Of a stretch of 64,000 nucleotides of DNA, positions 47,201 through 55,872 are shown piece by piece. The notes beneath the pieces were generated by a model. That model searched no databases, was not told the origin of the DNA, and worked only from the letters and a program-made list of their open reading frames with translations. Both the position numbers and the translations under genes were made by a program. This DNA is from Marinomonas alcarazii (lineage in GTDB: Bacteria > Pseudomonadota > Gammaproteobacteria > Pseudomonadales > Marinomonadaceae), in the NCBI RefSeq assembly GCF_003208215.1, contig NZ_QKLW01000003.1, positions 62,001 through 126,000 of the forward strand, given 5' to 3'. The stretch's first letter is position 1; each line of letters opens with the position of its first letter.

Positions 47201-48070
47201 CTACTTGTCTTTTTGCATGTTCATGATGGTGGTGTAGAACACCCAACACACGAGCAAGATGATTAAGAAGTACACCAGCGAGAAGGCTGCCGCAGGGCCA
47301 AGATCAAACTGGCCGATGGCTTGCTGTACCAAGGACTGACTCAAGAAAGTTGTAGAACTGCCTGGGCCACCGCCTGTTAGTACAAAAGGCTCGGTGTAAA
47401 TCATGAAGGAATCCATAAAGCGCAATAACACACCAATAATCAGTACGTTAGTAAGCTTAGGCAGCTGGATGTAGCGGAATACCGCCCAGCGAGACGCTTG
47501 GTCGATACGTGCCGCTTGATAATAGACTTCAGGAATCGCTCGTAGACCGGAATAGCACAACAAGGCAACCAATGGCGTCCAGTGCCACACGTCCATCAAG
47601 ACGACAGTTAACCAAGCATCGGTCGGATCAGACGCGTAGTTGTAATCGACACCGATACTACTCATAAAGGCCCCGAACAAACCGATGTCAGCACGGCCGA
47701 AGATTTGCCAGATTGTGCCCACAACGTTCCATGGAATCAGCAGGGGAATGGCAACAAGAATCAAAGCCAAAGAGGCACCACGACCTTTTGTTGGCATCAT
47801 CAAGGCAACACAAATACCCAGTGGTACTTCAATGATCAGAATGGTGAATGAGTAGATAAACTGACGTAGCAGAGCTTCATGTAAGCGGCTGTCTAGCATC
47901 ACTTGTTTGAACCACTCAGTACCAACAAAGTAGCGAGTATAAGGGTCAAAAATATCCTGCACCGAATAGTTCACCACCGTCATCAATGGGATGATGGCAG
48001 AGAAAGCAACGATCAGGAAAACGGGCATAACAAGGAACCATGCCTTGTTGTTCTCGACTTTAGTTTGCAT
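47201..48070 (-). CDS. glpP: Glycerol-type ABC transporter permease GlpP
   Basis: A 289-residue MalF-type permease with six helices. The loop IPEVYYQAARIDQASRWAVF followed by RYIQLPKLTNVL matches the ATPase-coupling EAA region. Its start overlaps the end of glpT by 11 bases, which indicates translational coupling. Confidence 0.92.
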   Translation of the reverse strand: MQTKVENNKAWFLVMPVFLIVAFSAIIPLMTVVNYSVQDIFDPYTRYFVGTEWFKQVMLDSRLHEALLRQFIYSFTILIIEVPLGICVALMMPTKGRGASLALILVAIPLLIPWNVVGTIWQIFGRADIGLFGAFMSSIGVDYNYASDPTDAWLTVVLMDVWHWTPLVALLCYSGLRAIPEVYYQAARIDQASRWAVFRYIQLPKLTNVLIIGVLLRFMDSFMIYTEPFVLTGGGPGSSTTFLSQSLVQQAIGQFDLGPAAAFSLVYFLIILLVCWVFYTTIMNMQKDK

Positions 48071-49217
48071 GGTCGGTCTCCTTATTCTGATCTGCTGTGT
48101 CTGGTTGACCGTCTACATCAACCAAATATTCGTCCACATAGACCTTGGTCCACTGTTCCGGAAAGCTCACATAGATTTGCCCTGAAGGGACTTTTTGGTC
48201 TTCGCTCAAACGCGCTTTCATTACTTGCCCATGGAACATGAAAGACAGAATCTTGTAGGTGCCAAGGTCTTCCACGTAATCCACATTGACAGAAAAAGCG
48301 TCGTCATTTTTGCCTTCCCAAACATGAACAAACTCAGGGCGAATGCCCAAGGTGACTTTATTAGCTCCCATGGCTTTTAAACGCGCTAACATGGCATCGC
48401 TGACGGAGATTTCATGCTCTCCAAACATCAGCGCTGCTTTTTCTTCACCGTTGCTTTTTAGTTCGGCTTCAAAAAAGTTCATGCCAGGACTGCCGATAAA
48501 GTAACCAACAAAGGTATGAGCTGGTTTTTCGAATAATTCTCGTGGCGTGCCGAATTGGACGATTTGCCCGTTGTACATGACGGCGATTTTATCGGCGAAC
48601 GTCGAGGCTTCTAATTGGTCGTGGGTCACATACACCATGGTGATGTTGAACTGCTCATGGATCTGCTTTAGCTTGCGGCGCAGCTTCCATTTCAGCTGAG
48701 GATCGATAACGGTAAGTGGTTCATCAAACAGAATCGCCGACACATCGTCACGTACTAAGCCGCGTCCCATGGAGACTTTTTGTTTCTGATCCGCTGACAA
48801 ACCTTTGGCTTTGCGCTTTAGCTGGTCAGACAGCTCAAGAATCTCGGCGACTTCGTAAACTTTCGACTTCACCTTGTATTCCGGCACGCCGATATTGCGC
48901 AGGGGAAAAGCCAAGTTATCAAACACTGTCATGGTGTCGTACACCACAGGAAACTGGAAAACCTGCGCGATATTACGTTCTTCGGGTTTTAATTCGTTAA
49001 CGCGTTTGCCGTCAAATAAAACCTCCCCATTAGACGGTTTTAGCAGCCCAGAAATAATATTCAGTAGGGTGGATTTACCGCAGCCAGATGGACCAAGTAG
49101 AGCGAAAGCACCGCCTTGCTCCCAAACGTGAGACATTTCGCGGATGGCGTAGTCTTCTGGTTTGGTTGGATTGTCGGTATAGGTATGCGCTAAGGCATTT
49201 AAGGTTATAGAAGCCAT
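48060..49217 (-). CDS. glpT: Glycerol-type ABC transporter ATPase GlpT
   Basis: A 385-residue MalK-type ATPase. Walker A LLGPSGCGKSTLLN and Walker B AILFDEPLTVIDPQ are intact, but the ABC signature reads LSADQKQKV instead of LSGGQ. A TOBE-like domain occupies the C-terminal third. It differs from GlpS, which has the opposite pattern, so the pair would form one normal and one altered ATP site. It starts two bases after the glpS stop. Confidence 0.9.
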   Translation of the reverse strand: MASITLNALAHTYTDNPTKPEDYAIREMSHVWEQGGAFALLGPSGCGKSTLLNIISGLLKPSNGEVLFDGKRVNELKPEERNIAQVFQFPVVYDTMTVFDNLAFPLRNIGVPEYKVKSKVYEVAEILELSDQLKRKAKGLSADQKQKVSMGRGLVRDDVSAILFDEPLTVIDPQLKWKLRRKLKQIHEQFNITMVYVTHDQLEASTFADKIAVMYNGQIVQFGTPRELFEKPAHTFVGYFIGSPGMNFFEAELKSNGEEKAALMFGEHEISVSDAMLARLKAMGANKVTLGIRPEFVHVWEGKNDDAFSVNVDYVEDLGTYKILSFMFHGQVMKARLSEDQKVPSGQIYVSFPEQWTKVYVDEYLVDVDGQPDTADQNKETDHAN

Positions 49218-49219
49218 GA

Positions 49220-50308
49220 TTATTGATCCCTCATTCGTGCTGGGGAATGCACCATCTTGCCTTGGGCATCGAAGGCGTACAGCTTGTGCGTTGGGAAGTA
49301 GACCTTAATTTCTTGATCCACTTGGTAGGCATGAACACCAGACAGATGAAGCACTAAATCAAAGTGTGGATTGTGCACATGTAAGAAGGTTTCAGATCCA
49401 CTGATCTCTGCTAAATCCACTCGGACTGGCAGTTCTAAATCATCGTCGGAATGAGGTACTAAACCGATATGAGAAGCACGCACACCAAACTGATATTCAC
49501 CCGGTGTAAGACGACGCAAATCGCTGTTCAAACGGAAATGCACTGTGTCGTCGAAAGTGACTTCTTCTTCGCTGACGCGACCAGGAACCACATTGATGGG
49601 TGGTTCAGAGAACATCTCTGCAGTGATAATGTCTTTTGGCTGGTGATAAACCTCGGCGGTTGGCCCCATTTGCAGCAAACGACCTTCGTTTAAAACGGCG
49701 GTGTTGCCACCCAAAGCCAAGGCTTCGTTAGGTTCGGTTGTGGCGTAAATGGCGATGCAGTTACGGGCTTTGAACAAGGCGCGTAATTCTTGGCGTAGCT
49801 CTTCACGTAATTTGTAATCTAAGTTAACCAGAGGCTCATCGAATAAGATGATTTGCGAGTCTTTTACCAAGGCTCTTGCCATGGCAGTACGTTGTTGCTG
49901 GCCACCAGATAGTTGCAGTGGCAGACGATCAAGGTAAGGATCAATGCGGAGCATTTCAGCGGTTTCACGTACGCGACGGTCGACTTCTTTTTCATCCATT
50001 TTTGCTAAACGCAGTGGCGATGCGATGTTTTCGTAAACCGTGAGATTGGGATAATTGATGAACTGTTGGTACACCATGGAAATGTTGCGTTCACGAACAG
50101 GAACCCCTGTTACGTCCACACCATTCATGAGGATTTTTCCTTTGGTGGGTCGATCAAGACCCGCCATGAGGCGCATTAGTGTGGTTTTACCGGACAGGGT
50201 GCGTCCAAGTAAAACGTTGAAAGAGCCGGGTTCGAGAGACAGGTTTACGTCATCGATCCACGTCTCGCCTTCAACAACGCGCGATACATTCTGCAGCGTC
50301 AGAGACAT
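49220..50308 (-). CDS. glpS: Glycerol-type ABC transporter ATPase GlpS
   Basis: A 362-residue MalK-type ATPase and first gene of the operon. The Walker A region is unusual (VLLGRTLSGKTTLMRL, with RTLSGKT in place of PSGSGKS), while the signature LSGGQQQRTAMARAL and Walker B IILFDEPLVNLDYK are normal. The C-terminal third is a TOBE-like regulatory domain. The start ATG 50308 was chosen by alignment with MalK-type proteins; the frame is open further upstream. A near-consensus sigma-54 promoter lies 108 bases upstream. Confidence 0.9.
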   Translation of the reverse strand: MSLTLQNVSRVVEGETWIDDVNLSLEPGSFNVLLGRTLSGKTTLMRLMAGLDRPTKGKILMNGVDVTGVPVRERNISMVYQQFINYPNLTVYENIASPLRLAKMDEKEVDRRVRETAEMLRIDPYLDRLPLQLSGGQQQRTAMARALVKDSQIILFDEPLVNLDYKLREELRQELRALFKARNCIAIYATTEPNEALALGGNTAVLNEGRLLQMGPTAEVYHQPKDIITAEMFSEPPINVVPGRVSEEEVTFDDTVHFRLNSDLRRLTPGEYQFGVRASHIGLVPHSDDDLELPVRVDLAEISGSETFLHVHNPHFDLVLHLSGVHAYQVDQEIKVYFPTHKLYAFDAQGKMVHSPARMRDQ

Positions 50309-50415
50309 TGTAAATACCTTTTTTGTTGTTATTGTTTTCTTGTGTGCACGCTTTTGGTCTTGTGCAAGGCTCAAAAATGAACACACAGCAATTTTGTCTG
50401 TATGTAATAAGTACT

Positions 50416-50432
50416 TACAAAAGCCGTGCCAA
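50416..50432 (-). promoter_or_regulatory. Sigma-54 promoter of the glpSTPQUV operon
   Basis: On the minus strand the sequence reads TTGGCACG-GCTT-TTGTA. This matches the sigma-54 consensus TGGCACG-N4-TTGCA with one mismatch, in the -12 element (GT for GC). The adjacent divergent gene encodes a sigma-54 activator, which strengthens the call. Confidence 0.72.
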
Positions 50433-50532
50433 AAATATTTTCATGCTAATTAGGACGCTTAACATCATGAAAAATATAGGAATTATTGTCTTTTTCTATT
50501 CGTTATTCTGTTTTTCACATTCGAAAAAGTAC

Positions 50533-50580
50533 TGTTCACGACTGTTCAAAGTGTTTAGAGTCATTCAATTAAAGTGAACA
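50533..50580. promoter_or_regulatory. Candidate upstream activator sites for the sigma-54 regulator
   Basis: TGTTCAC (50533-50539), TGTTCA (50543-50548) and the inverted GTGAACA (50574-50580) lie 100-165 bases upstream of the sigma-54 promoter and 47 bases before the activator gene. The distance and symmetry fit enhancer sites of an AcoR-like protein, possibly with autoregulation. Confidence 0.4.
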
Positions 50581-50626
50581 TTTCATGCACACTTTGACTG
50601 TCTAGGTCGGTGTGTTGGAGTTGTAA

Positions 50627-52642
50627 ATGCAAGACGAAGAAGAACAAAAACAACAAAAAAATGCCGCAGAATCTAAGGTTATAGACCCGAGCTCAGAAAC
50701 GAATTTGACGCAAACTCACAAAGAGCGCATTCAAGCGTCTTGGTATCGTTGCGAGCAATTTGGCCTGGATCACAGCAGTCGTCCTGATTTTGCGACGCTA
50801 CCAAAAGGCACCTTAAACGATTTAGTTGATCAGCATCGTAGCTTGTTGGAAACCACTGAAAACGAAGTATTGCCGTATTATGAGAACATCCTTAGCAATT
50901 CGGCTTGTATGATCGTTTTGGCGGATCGCCAAGGCCATGTTCTGAACACTTGGGGGCAACCGCGTTTTGGCAGTGCTGCACAACATGGTTTGGTGGGTGG
51001 TAACCAATGGACTGAAATGGGTGTCGGAACCAATGCCATTGGGACAGCCCTGATTACAGGTGAAGCGATCCAAGTGGGTCGGGATGAACACTTCTTACGT
51101 GCTAATCGCTTCATGGTTGGCTCTGCATCGCCTATTTACAACACCAAAAACGATTTGGTTGGCGTGTTGGATATCTCATCAGACGCGTATTTGCCACAAG
51201 ATCATACCTTTGGCATGGTCAAGCTCATGTCCCTGAGTGTGGAAAATCGCCTGATATTTTCCGCTTTCCAACAGGAACATTTCATTCTCAGTTTTAATAC
51301 CAATGTGGTCAGTTTGGACAGTCATTGGTCGGGCATTTTAGTGCTTGATGAAAATGGCACGATTGTCTCTGCAAATCGTCGTGCGGAAGTGGTGTTGGCG
51401 AGAGATTTAGCTCTGCTAAATATCAATCAGGTGTTTGATATCGAAATGCGTGAAATTAAGCATCATCCTTTTAGCTTACCGATGAAACTGATTGCCATGG
51501 GGCGTTATCAGTTTTACGTCAAAGTCATTCCGCCCGTACAGCAAATTATGCGCATACCAGACTTTCGTCAGCGTGCCGATTATATTGCTCCTAGCCAACC
51601 AGAAGTCATTGTTATGAATGAAAAAAATCCGCCAAAAGAAAAAATTAAAAAAGCGGAATCTCCTTCTTCTGCAGCGATTCCAGATAACGTGATTCCACTG
51701 TCCGAATTACAGCATGGTGATGATCGGGTGGAGCGTTTAGTTCGTCAGGCTCATAAGATTATGGAGAAAGACATTCCTATTCTGATTCATGGTGAAACGG
51801 GGGCTGGGAAAGAAATTTTTGTGCGCAGTTTGCACTATCATAGCTCTCGTTCTAAAGAGATGCTGGTAGCGGTAAACTGTGCCGCCATCCCCGCGGAATT
51901 GGTTGAGTCTGAACTTTTTGGTTATGAAAAAGGCGCTTTTACTGGTGCACAAAATAGAGGCTCAATTGGTCTGATTCGTCGCGCGCATCACGGTACGTTA
52001 TTTCTCGATGAAATTGGTGAAATGCCCATGGCTGTGCAGTCGCGTTTATTGCGTGTTTTGCAAGAAAGAGTGGTTACGCCATTGGGTTCAACAGAAGCCT
52101 TTCCTGTGGACATTAAACTGATTTCCGCCACCAATCGCATCTTAAAAGAAGAAGTGAAAGAAGGACGTTTTCGCCAAGATTTATATTATCGAATCTCAGG
52201 GTTAAACATCGAATTACCAGCATTACGTGAACGTACCGACAAGGCTGAATTGATTCGTTATTTGCATGAACGTCTGCGAAAAGAAGAGCCCGGCCCTGCT
52301 TTATCGTCAGATATGCTTGAATTATTGGTTAGACATCCTTGGCCGGGGAACATGCGTCAACTCGCTCATGTACTGAAAGTCGGCATGGCAATGGCCGATG
52401 AGGAAGAGCTAGAAGAATGGCATTTGCCTGATGATTTTTTTGACGACCTCGATGCCATGGGGCAAGTTGATGATTCAGCATCATCAAAGGCTGCCAGCGA
52501 ACAAGATGAACCGTTAGAAGACTTGATACCTAGGCTCTTAAGCGAGTTCAAAGGCAATGTCTCGCAAACCGCCAAAACCGCTGGAGTGAGCCGGAACACG
52601 GTTTATAAATACGCGAAGTTAAAAGACGAAAATGAAGAATGA
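50627..52642 (+). CDS. AcoR-like sigma-54-dependent transcriptional activator
   Basis: A 671-residue activator. The N-terminal GAF-containing sensor (about 20-225, with RIQASWYRCEQFGLDHSSRP) is followed by a PAS-like stretch, the AAA+ domain (Walker A GETGAGKE near 389, GAFTGA loop near 436 for contacting sigma-54), and a C-terminal Fis-type HTH (VSQTAKTAGVSRNTVYKYAK near 640-662). This is the AcoR architecture, whose members sense small carbon metabolites. It is divergent from the glp ABC operon, which has a sigma-54 promoter, so it is the probable activator. The ligand may be glycerol or a metabolite. Confidence 0.93.
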   Translation: MQDEEEQKQQKNAAESKVIDPSSETNLTQTHKERIQASWYRCEQFGLDHSSRPDFATLPKGTLNDLVDQHRSLLETTENEVLPYYENILSNSACMIVLADRQGHVLNTWGQPRFGSAAQHGLVGGNQWTEMGVGTNAIGTALITGEAIQVGRDEHFLRANRFMVGSASPIYNTKNDLVGVLDISSDAYLPQDHTFGMVKLMSLSVENRLIFSAFQQEHFILSFNTNVVSLDSHWSGILVLDENGTIVSANRRAEVVLARDLALLNINQVFDIEMREIKHHPFSLPMKLIAMGRYQFYVKVIPPVQQIMRIPDFRQRADYIAPSQPEVIVMNEKNPPKEKIKKAESPSSAAIPDNVIPLSELQHGDDRVERLVRQAHKIMEKDIPILIHGETGAGKEIFVRSLHYHSSRSKEMLVAVNCAAIPAELVESELFGYEKGAFTGAQNRGSIGLIRRAHHGTLFLDEIGEMPMAVQSRLLRVLQERVVTPLGSTEAFPVDIKLISATNRILKEEVKEGRFRQDLYYRISGLNIELPALRERTDKAELIRYLHERLRKEEPGPALSSDMLELLVRHPWPGNMRQLAHVLKVGMAMADEEELEEWHLPDDFFDDLDAMGQVDDSASSKAASEQDEPLEDLIPRLLSEFKGNVSQTAKTAGVSRNTVYKYAKLKDENEE

Positions 52643-52695
52643 TTACGAGGTTAGAATGGATGAGAAAATTAACCTTATTAAGGACGTTCACATAC

Positions 52696-53205
52696 ATGAT
52701 AGTTAAAAGTGTGTTTGCCATCGTTTTTGCGTGTGCATTGTCTGCTTGCAGCGTTATGAAAGATACGCCTCAGGTTAGCTTGCCTTTGTTGCACGGCTGG
52801 CATGAAGGCAAAGAAGTTCGCTACATTACTACCGATGTCTCTGATCAGGGGGTAGCAAAAGCCAAAAATGCCAATTATGCGCCTCGTTTGCGTGATGCCG
52901 TGCCAAATTATCCCAAACCGCCCCAAGTCAAAACGGTATTGGAGCGTGTGTATGCTTTTCCAAATCAAGAGCAAGCGTGGAGTGTATTTGCGTCAGTTCC
53001 TGAGCCATTAGGCTATGAAAGCCAAGATACTCATTACTCACCACTTTGGTTGATGTACGTCGTTGTATGGAAAGACCCAAGTAAGGCAACAGAGCTGAGG
53101 TCTGAAGAAGCCATTCTTACGGCTGAAGATCAGGGCTTGGTCACCATCGAACGGACCAATATTGTGCTCAATTGTCCGGTTATTCCGTTTTCCCTTGTTG
53201 ATTAG
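52696..53205 (+). CDS. Hypothetical lipoprotein (about 169 residues)
   Basis: A secreted protein with signal segment VFAIVFACALSACS; the lipobox LSAC ends near residue 17. The rest is a soluble domain with VSLPLLHGWHEGKEVRYITT, NANYAPRLRDAVPNY and QAWSVFASVPEPLGYES. I do not recognise a characterised function; similar domains occur as uncharacterised lipoproteins in marine bacteria. The ATG at 52696 has AGGA upstream; longer in-frame starts would put residues before the signal peptide. It follows the activator gene by about 50 bases and could be co-transcribed. Confidence 0.72.
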   Translation: MIVKSVFAIVFACALSACSVMKDTPQVSLPLLHGWHEGKEVRYITTDVSDQGVAKAKNANYAPRLRDAVPNYPKPPQVKTVLERVYAFPNQEQAWSVFASVPEPLGYESQDTHYSPLWLMYVVVWKDPSKATELRSEEAILTAEDQGLVTIERTNIVLNCPVIPFSLVD

Positions 53206-53307
53206 AGTCCGATAAAACAACGCTCTAGCTAGGGCGTTTTCGTCTTTCCCAGTCTATTTATTCTCGAGAAAAAGTAACTGCTTTGTGCAGTGTCTATTTT
53301 TTAATCA

Positions 53308-53320
53308 TGAATATAATTCA
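53308..53320. promoter_or_regulatory. MetR-type box upstream of mesX
   Basis: TGAA-TATAA-TTCA matches the MetR consensus TGAA-N5-TTCA exactly, within a longer near-palindrome, about 157 bases before the mesX start. MetR controls methionine synthase genes in gammaproteobacteria, so the site fits the function of the operon. Confidence 0.5.
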
Positions 53321-53476
53321 TCATATTTAAATTAAATTCATTTTTGTTCATGTTTTTAGTTGCGTATAACAGTACTCAGAGAATAGTTAGGCCAATCGCC
53401 AACAATCAACAAACTGGCAAGTGAGAACAAGGAATAGATCCCTATTTCACTTCAGAAAATAGGATATCAGATCACC

Positions 53477-54451
53477 ATGAATAACGATTTTACCTTTACC
53501 ATTAAGAGCATTTGTTTCGATGAAAGCTACCGTCCTTCTAGCAATACTCGCATCACAACCAACTTTGCGAATTTGGCTAGGGGAGAGCGAAGACAAGAGA
53601 ATTTACGTGACGCATTAAGGATGATTAACAATCGTTTTAATACCTTGGCGCATTGGGATAACGCAAAGGGAGATCGTTACACTGTTGAGCTTGAAATCAT
53701 TTCAGTTGATGTCGATATTGAAGGGAAGGGTCAGTCCTTTCCAACCATTGAAATCTTGAAGACGAATATTTTTGATCATCACACTGAGCAGCGTATCGAA
53801 GGCATTGTAGGAAACAATTTCTCTTCTTATGTGCGTGATTATGACTTCAGCGTTTTGCTGCCAAACCATAACAAAGGCCAAAACGAATTTAGCATCCCTG
53901 AAAATTTTGGCGATCTGCATGGAAAACTCTTTAAAAGCTTTGTGGCATCAGACAGCTTTAAAGAAAGCTTTAGCAAACCACCTGTTATTTGTCTGAGTGT
54001 TTCAGACAACAAAACGTATCAGCGTACGGGAAATCAACACCCGGTTCTGGGGGTTGAATATCAACCAAATAGCACGTCTTTGACTGAACTCTATTTTCAG
54101 AAGATGGGTTTGCAGGTTCGATACTTTATGCCTGCCAACAGCGCTGCCCCGCTGGCGTTTTATTTTGTGGGTGACTTGCTGAACGATTACAGCAATCTTG
54201 AGCTGATTAGCACCATCAGCACGATGGAAACTTTCCAGAAAATCTACCGACCAGAAATCTACAATGCTAACGCGGTCGCTGGAAAGTGCTATCAACCCAA
54301 CTTAAACAACCTCGATCACTCTCTAACGCAAATTGTTTATGACCGTGAAGAACGCAGTCAATTGGCGAGTGAGCAAGGCAAATTTGCTGAACAGCACTTT
54401 ATAAAACCTCACCAAAGGCTACTTGAGCAGTGGGCTGCGAATTACGCATAA
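53477..54451 (+). CDS. mesX: MesX (DUF1852), partner of folate-independent methionine synthase
   Basis: A 324-residue cytoplasmic protein with strong DUF1852 character: FTIKSICFDESYRPSSNTRI at the start, NHNKGQNEFSIPENFGDLHG in the middle and PLAFYFVGDLLNDYSNLELI later. DUF1852 proteins, renamed MesX, occur next to MesD and are required for its activity. MesD/MesX make methionine without folate and are reported to need oxygen. The gene is followed 57 bases on by mesD. Confidence 0.9.
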   Translation: MNNDFTFTIKSICFDESYRPSSNTRITTNFANLARGERRQENLRDALRMINNRFNTLAHWDNAKGDRYTVELEIISVDVDIEGKGQSFPTIEILKTNIFDHHTEQRIEGIVGNNFSSYVRDYDFSVLLPNHNKGQNEFSIPENFGDLHGKLFKSFVASDSFKESFSKPPVICLSVSDNKTYQRTGNQHPVLGVEYQPNSTSLTELYFQKMGLQVRYFMPANSAAPLAFYFVGDLLNDYSNLELISTISTMETFQKIYRPEIYNANAVAGKCYQPNLNNLDHSLTQIVYDREERSQLASEQGKFAEQHFIKPHQRLLEQWAANYA

Positions 54452-54508
54452 ACGCTAGAATCTATGGCGACTTGGTCAATATTACATTTAATAGACGGTA
54501 TTTTTATT

Positions 54509-55561
54509 ATGACAACAGCGACGAATAACACACTTCTACCCACGTCAACAGCCGGCAGTTTGCCTAAACCCACATGGCTGGCAGAGCCAGAAACCCTTTG
54601 GTCTCCTTGGAAATTAGAAGGTGACCAATTGCTGGACGGCAAACAGGATGCGTTGCGTATTTCGCTACAAGAACAACAGCAAGCGGGTATTGATATTGTC
54701 AGTGACGGTGAACAAACGCGCCAACACTTCGTGACCACCTTTATTGAGCACCTCAGCGGTGTGGATTTTGAGAATCGCCAGACGGTGAGAATTCGTGATC
54801 GTTATGATGCGAGCGTGCCGACGGTTGTTGGCCCTGTCAGTCGCATCAAGCCTGTGTTTGTTGAAGATGCTAAGTTTCTACGTCAGCAAACCAAGCAACC
54901 GATTAAATGGGCGCTGCCAGGCCCAATGACCATGATTGATACGCTTTATGATGATCATTATAAAAGCCGCGAAAAGCTCGCGTGGGAATTTGCCAAGATT
55001 CTCAATCAAGAAGCCAAAGAGTTAGAAGCCGCTGGTGTGGATATCATCCAGTTTGATGAGCCCGCGTTTAATGTGTTTTTTGATGAGGTGAATGATTGGG
55101 GCATCGCGTGTTTAGAACGCGCCATCGAAGGCCTTAAATGCGAAACCGCAGTGCATATTTGTTATGGCTACGGCATCAAAGCCAATACGGATTGGAAAAA
55201 GACGTTGGGGTCTGAATGGCGACAATATGAAGAAGCCTTTCCTAAGCTGCAACAATCCAGCATCGATATTATTTCGCTTGAATGCCATAACTCACATGTG
55301 CCAATGGAATTGCTCGAGCTGATTCGCGGTAAAAAAGTCATGGTCGGCGCCATCGACGTGGCGAACCATGCCATTGAGACGCCAGAGGAAGTCGCTAATA
55401 CTCTGCGCAAAGCCCTGCAGTTTGTCGACGCCGACAAGCTTTATCCTTGTACTAACTGTGGCATGGCGCCGTTGCCGCGTGAGGTTGCAAGAGGCAAGCT
55501 ACATGCCTTAACAGCGGGTGCAGACATCATTCGAAAAGAGCTGGCTTTATTGTCGAATTAA
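54509..55561 (+). CDS. mesD: Core-MetE methionine synthase MesD
   Basis: A 350-residue protein with only the C-terminal catalytic barrel of MetE, not the N-terminal folate half (MetE is about 750 residues). Zinc ligands fit HICYGYG (His and Cys near 217-219), the Glu of SLECHN near 257 and the Cys of CTNCGMAPL near 315. Opening LPTSTAGSLPKPTWLAEPE and GEQTRQHFVTTFIEHL match the MesD group found beside DUF1852. It would transfer a methyl group to homocysteine from a donor that is not 5-methyl-tetrahydrofolate-triglutamate. The ATG at 54509 follows a short gap; a 45-base upstream extension is unlikely. Confidence 0.9.
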   Translation: MTTATNNTLLPTSTAGSLPKPTWLAEPETLWSPWKLEGDQLLDGKQDALRISLQEQQQAGIDIVSDGEQTRQHFVTTFIEHLSGVDFENRQTVRIRDRYDASVPTVVGPVSRIKPVFVEDAKFLRQQTKQPIKWALPGPMTMIDTLYDDHYKSREKLAWEFAKILNQEAKELEAAGVDIIQFDEPAFNVFFDEVNDWGIACLERAIEGLKCETAVHICYGYGIKANTDWKKTLGSEWRQYEEAFPKLQQSSIDIISLECHNSHVPMELLELIRGKKVMVGAIDVANHAIETPEEVANTLRKALQFVDADKLYPCTNCGMAPLPREVARGKLHALTAGADIIRKELALLSN

Positions 55562-55616
55562 TTTCTTCGGGTGTCATTGCTCGCTGCTCGTGGCGCGAAT
55601 AACTATAGTCACGATT

Positions 55617-55711
55617 GTCATTCCCGCGAAGGCGGGAAACCAGTGGTGTTGTCTAAATAGGGTTGTTTTTGGTGAGCATAATTGATTGATTCCTGCCTTC
55701 GCGGGAATGAC
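55617..55711. repeat. Dispersed inverted repeat (REP/MITE-like)
   Basis: Two 22-base arms, 55617-55638 and 55690-55711, pair with one mismatch. Each arm is itself a small hairpin built on TTCCCGCGAAGGCGGGAA or its TTCCTGCCTTCGCGGGAA counterpart. This core is widely scattered in proteobacterial genomes. It lies 56 bases past mesD and has no coding content. Confidence 0.8.
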
Positions 55712-55791
55712 GTATGTACATAGCTAGCGTTAATCCAATAAAACACCGATACCTCGCCCCTTGGGGTGGGGGCATTTTGCCTCAATCGTAA

Positions 55792-55832
55792 AAAAATCCC
55801 GTTTCGAATTTATATATCGAAACGGGATTTTT
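55792..55832. terminator. Bidirectional rho-independent terminator
   Basis: Perfect 16-bp stem AAAAATCCCGTTTCGA / TCGAAACGGGATTTTT with a nine-base loop, between convergent mesD and the M42 peptidase gene. Confidence 0.92.
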
Positions 55833-55872
55833 GATGTGTTGCTTCTAATTGTAATAATAGAATCTGGTGAAT

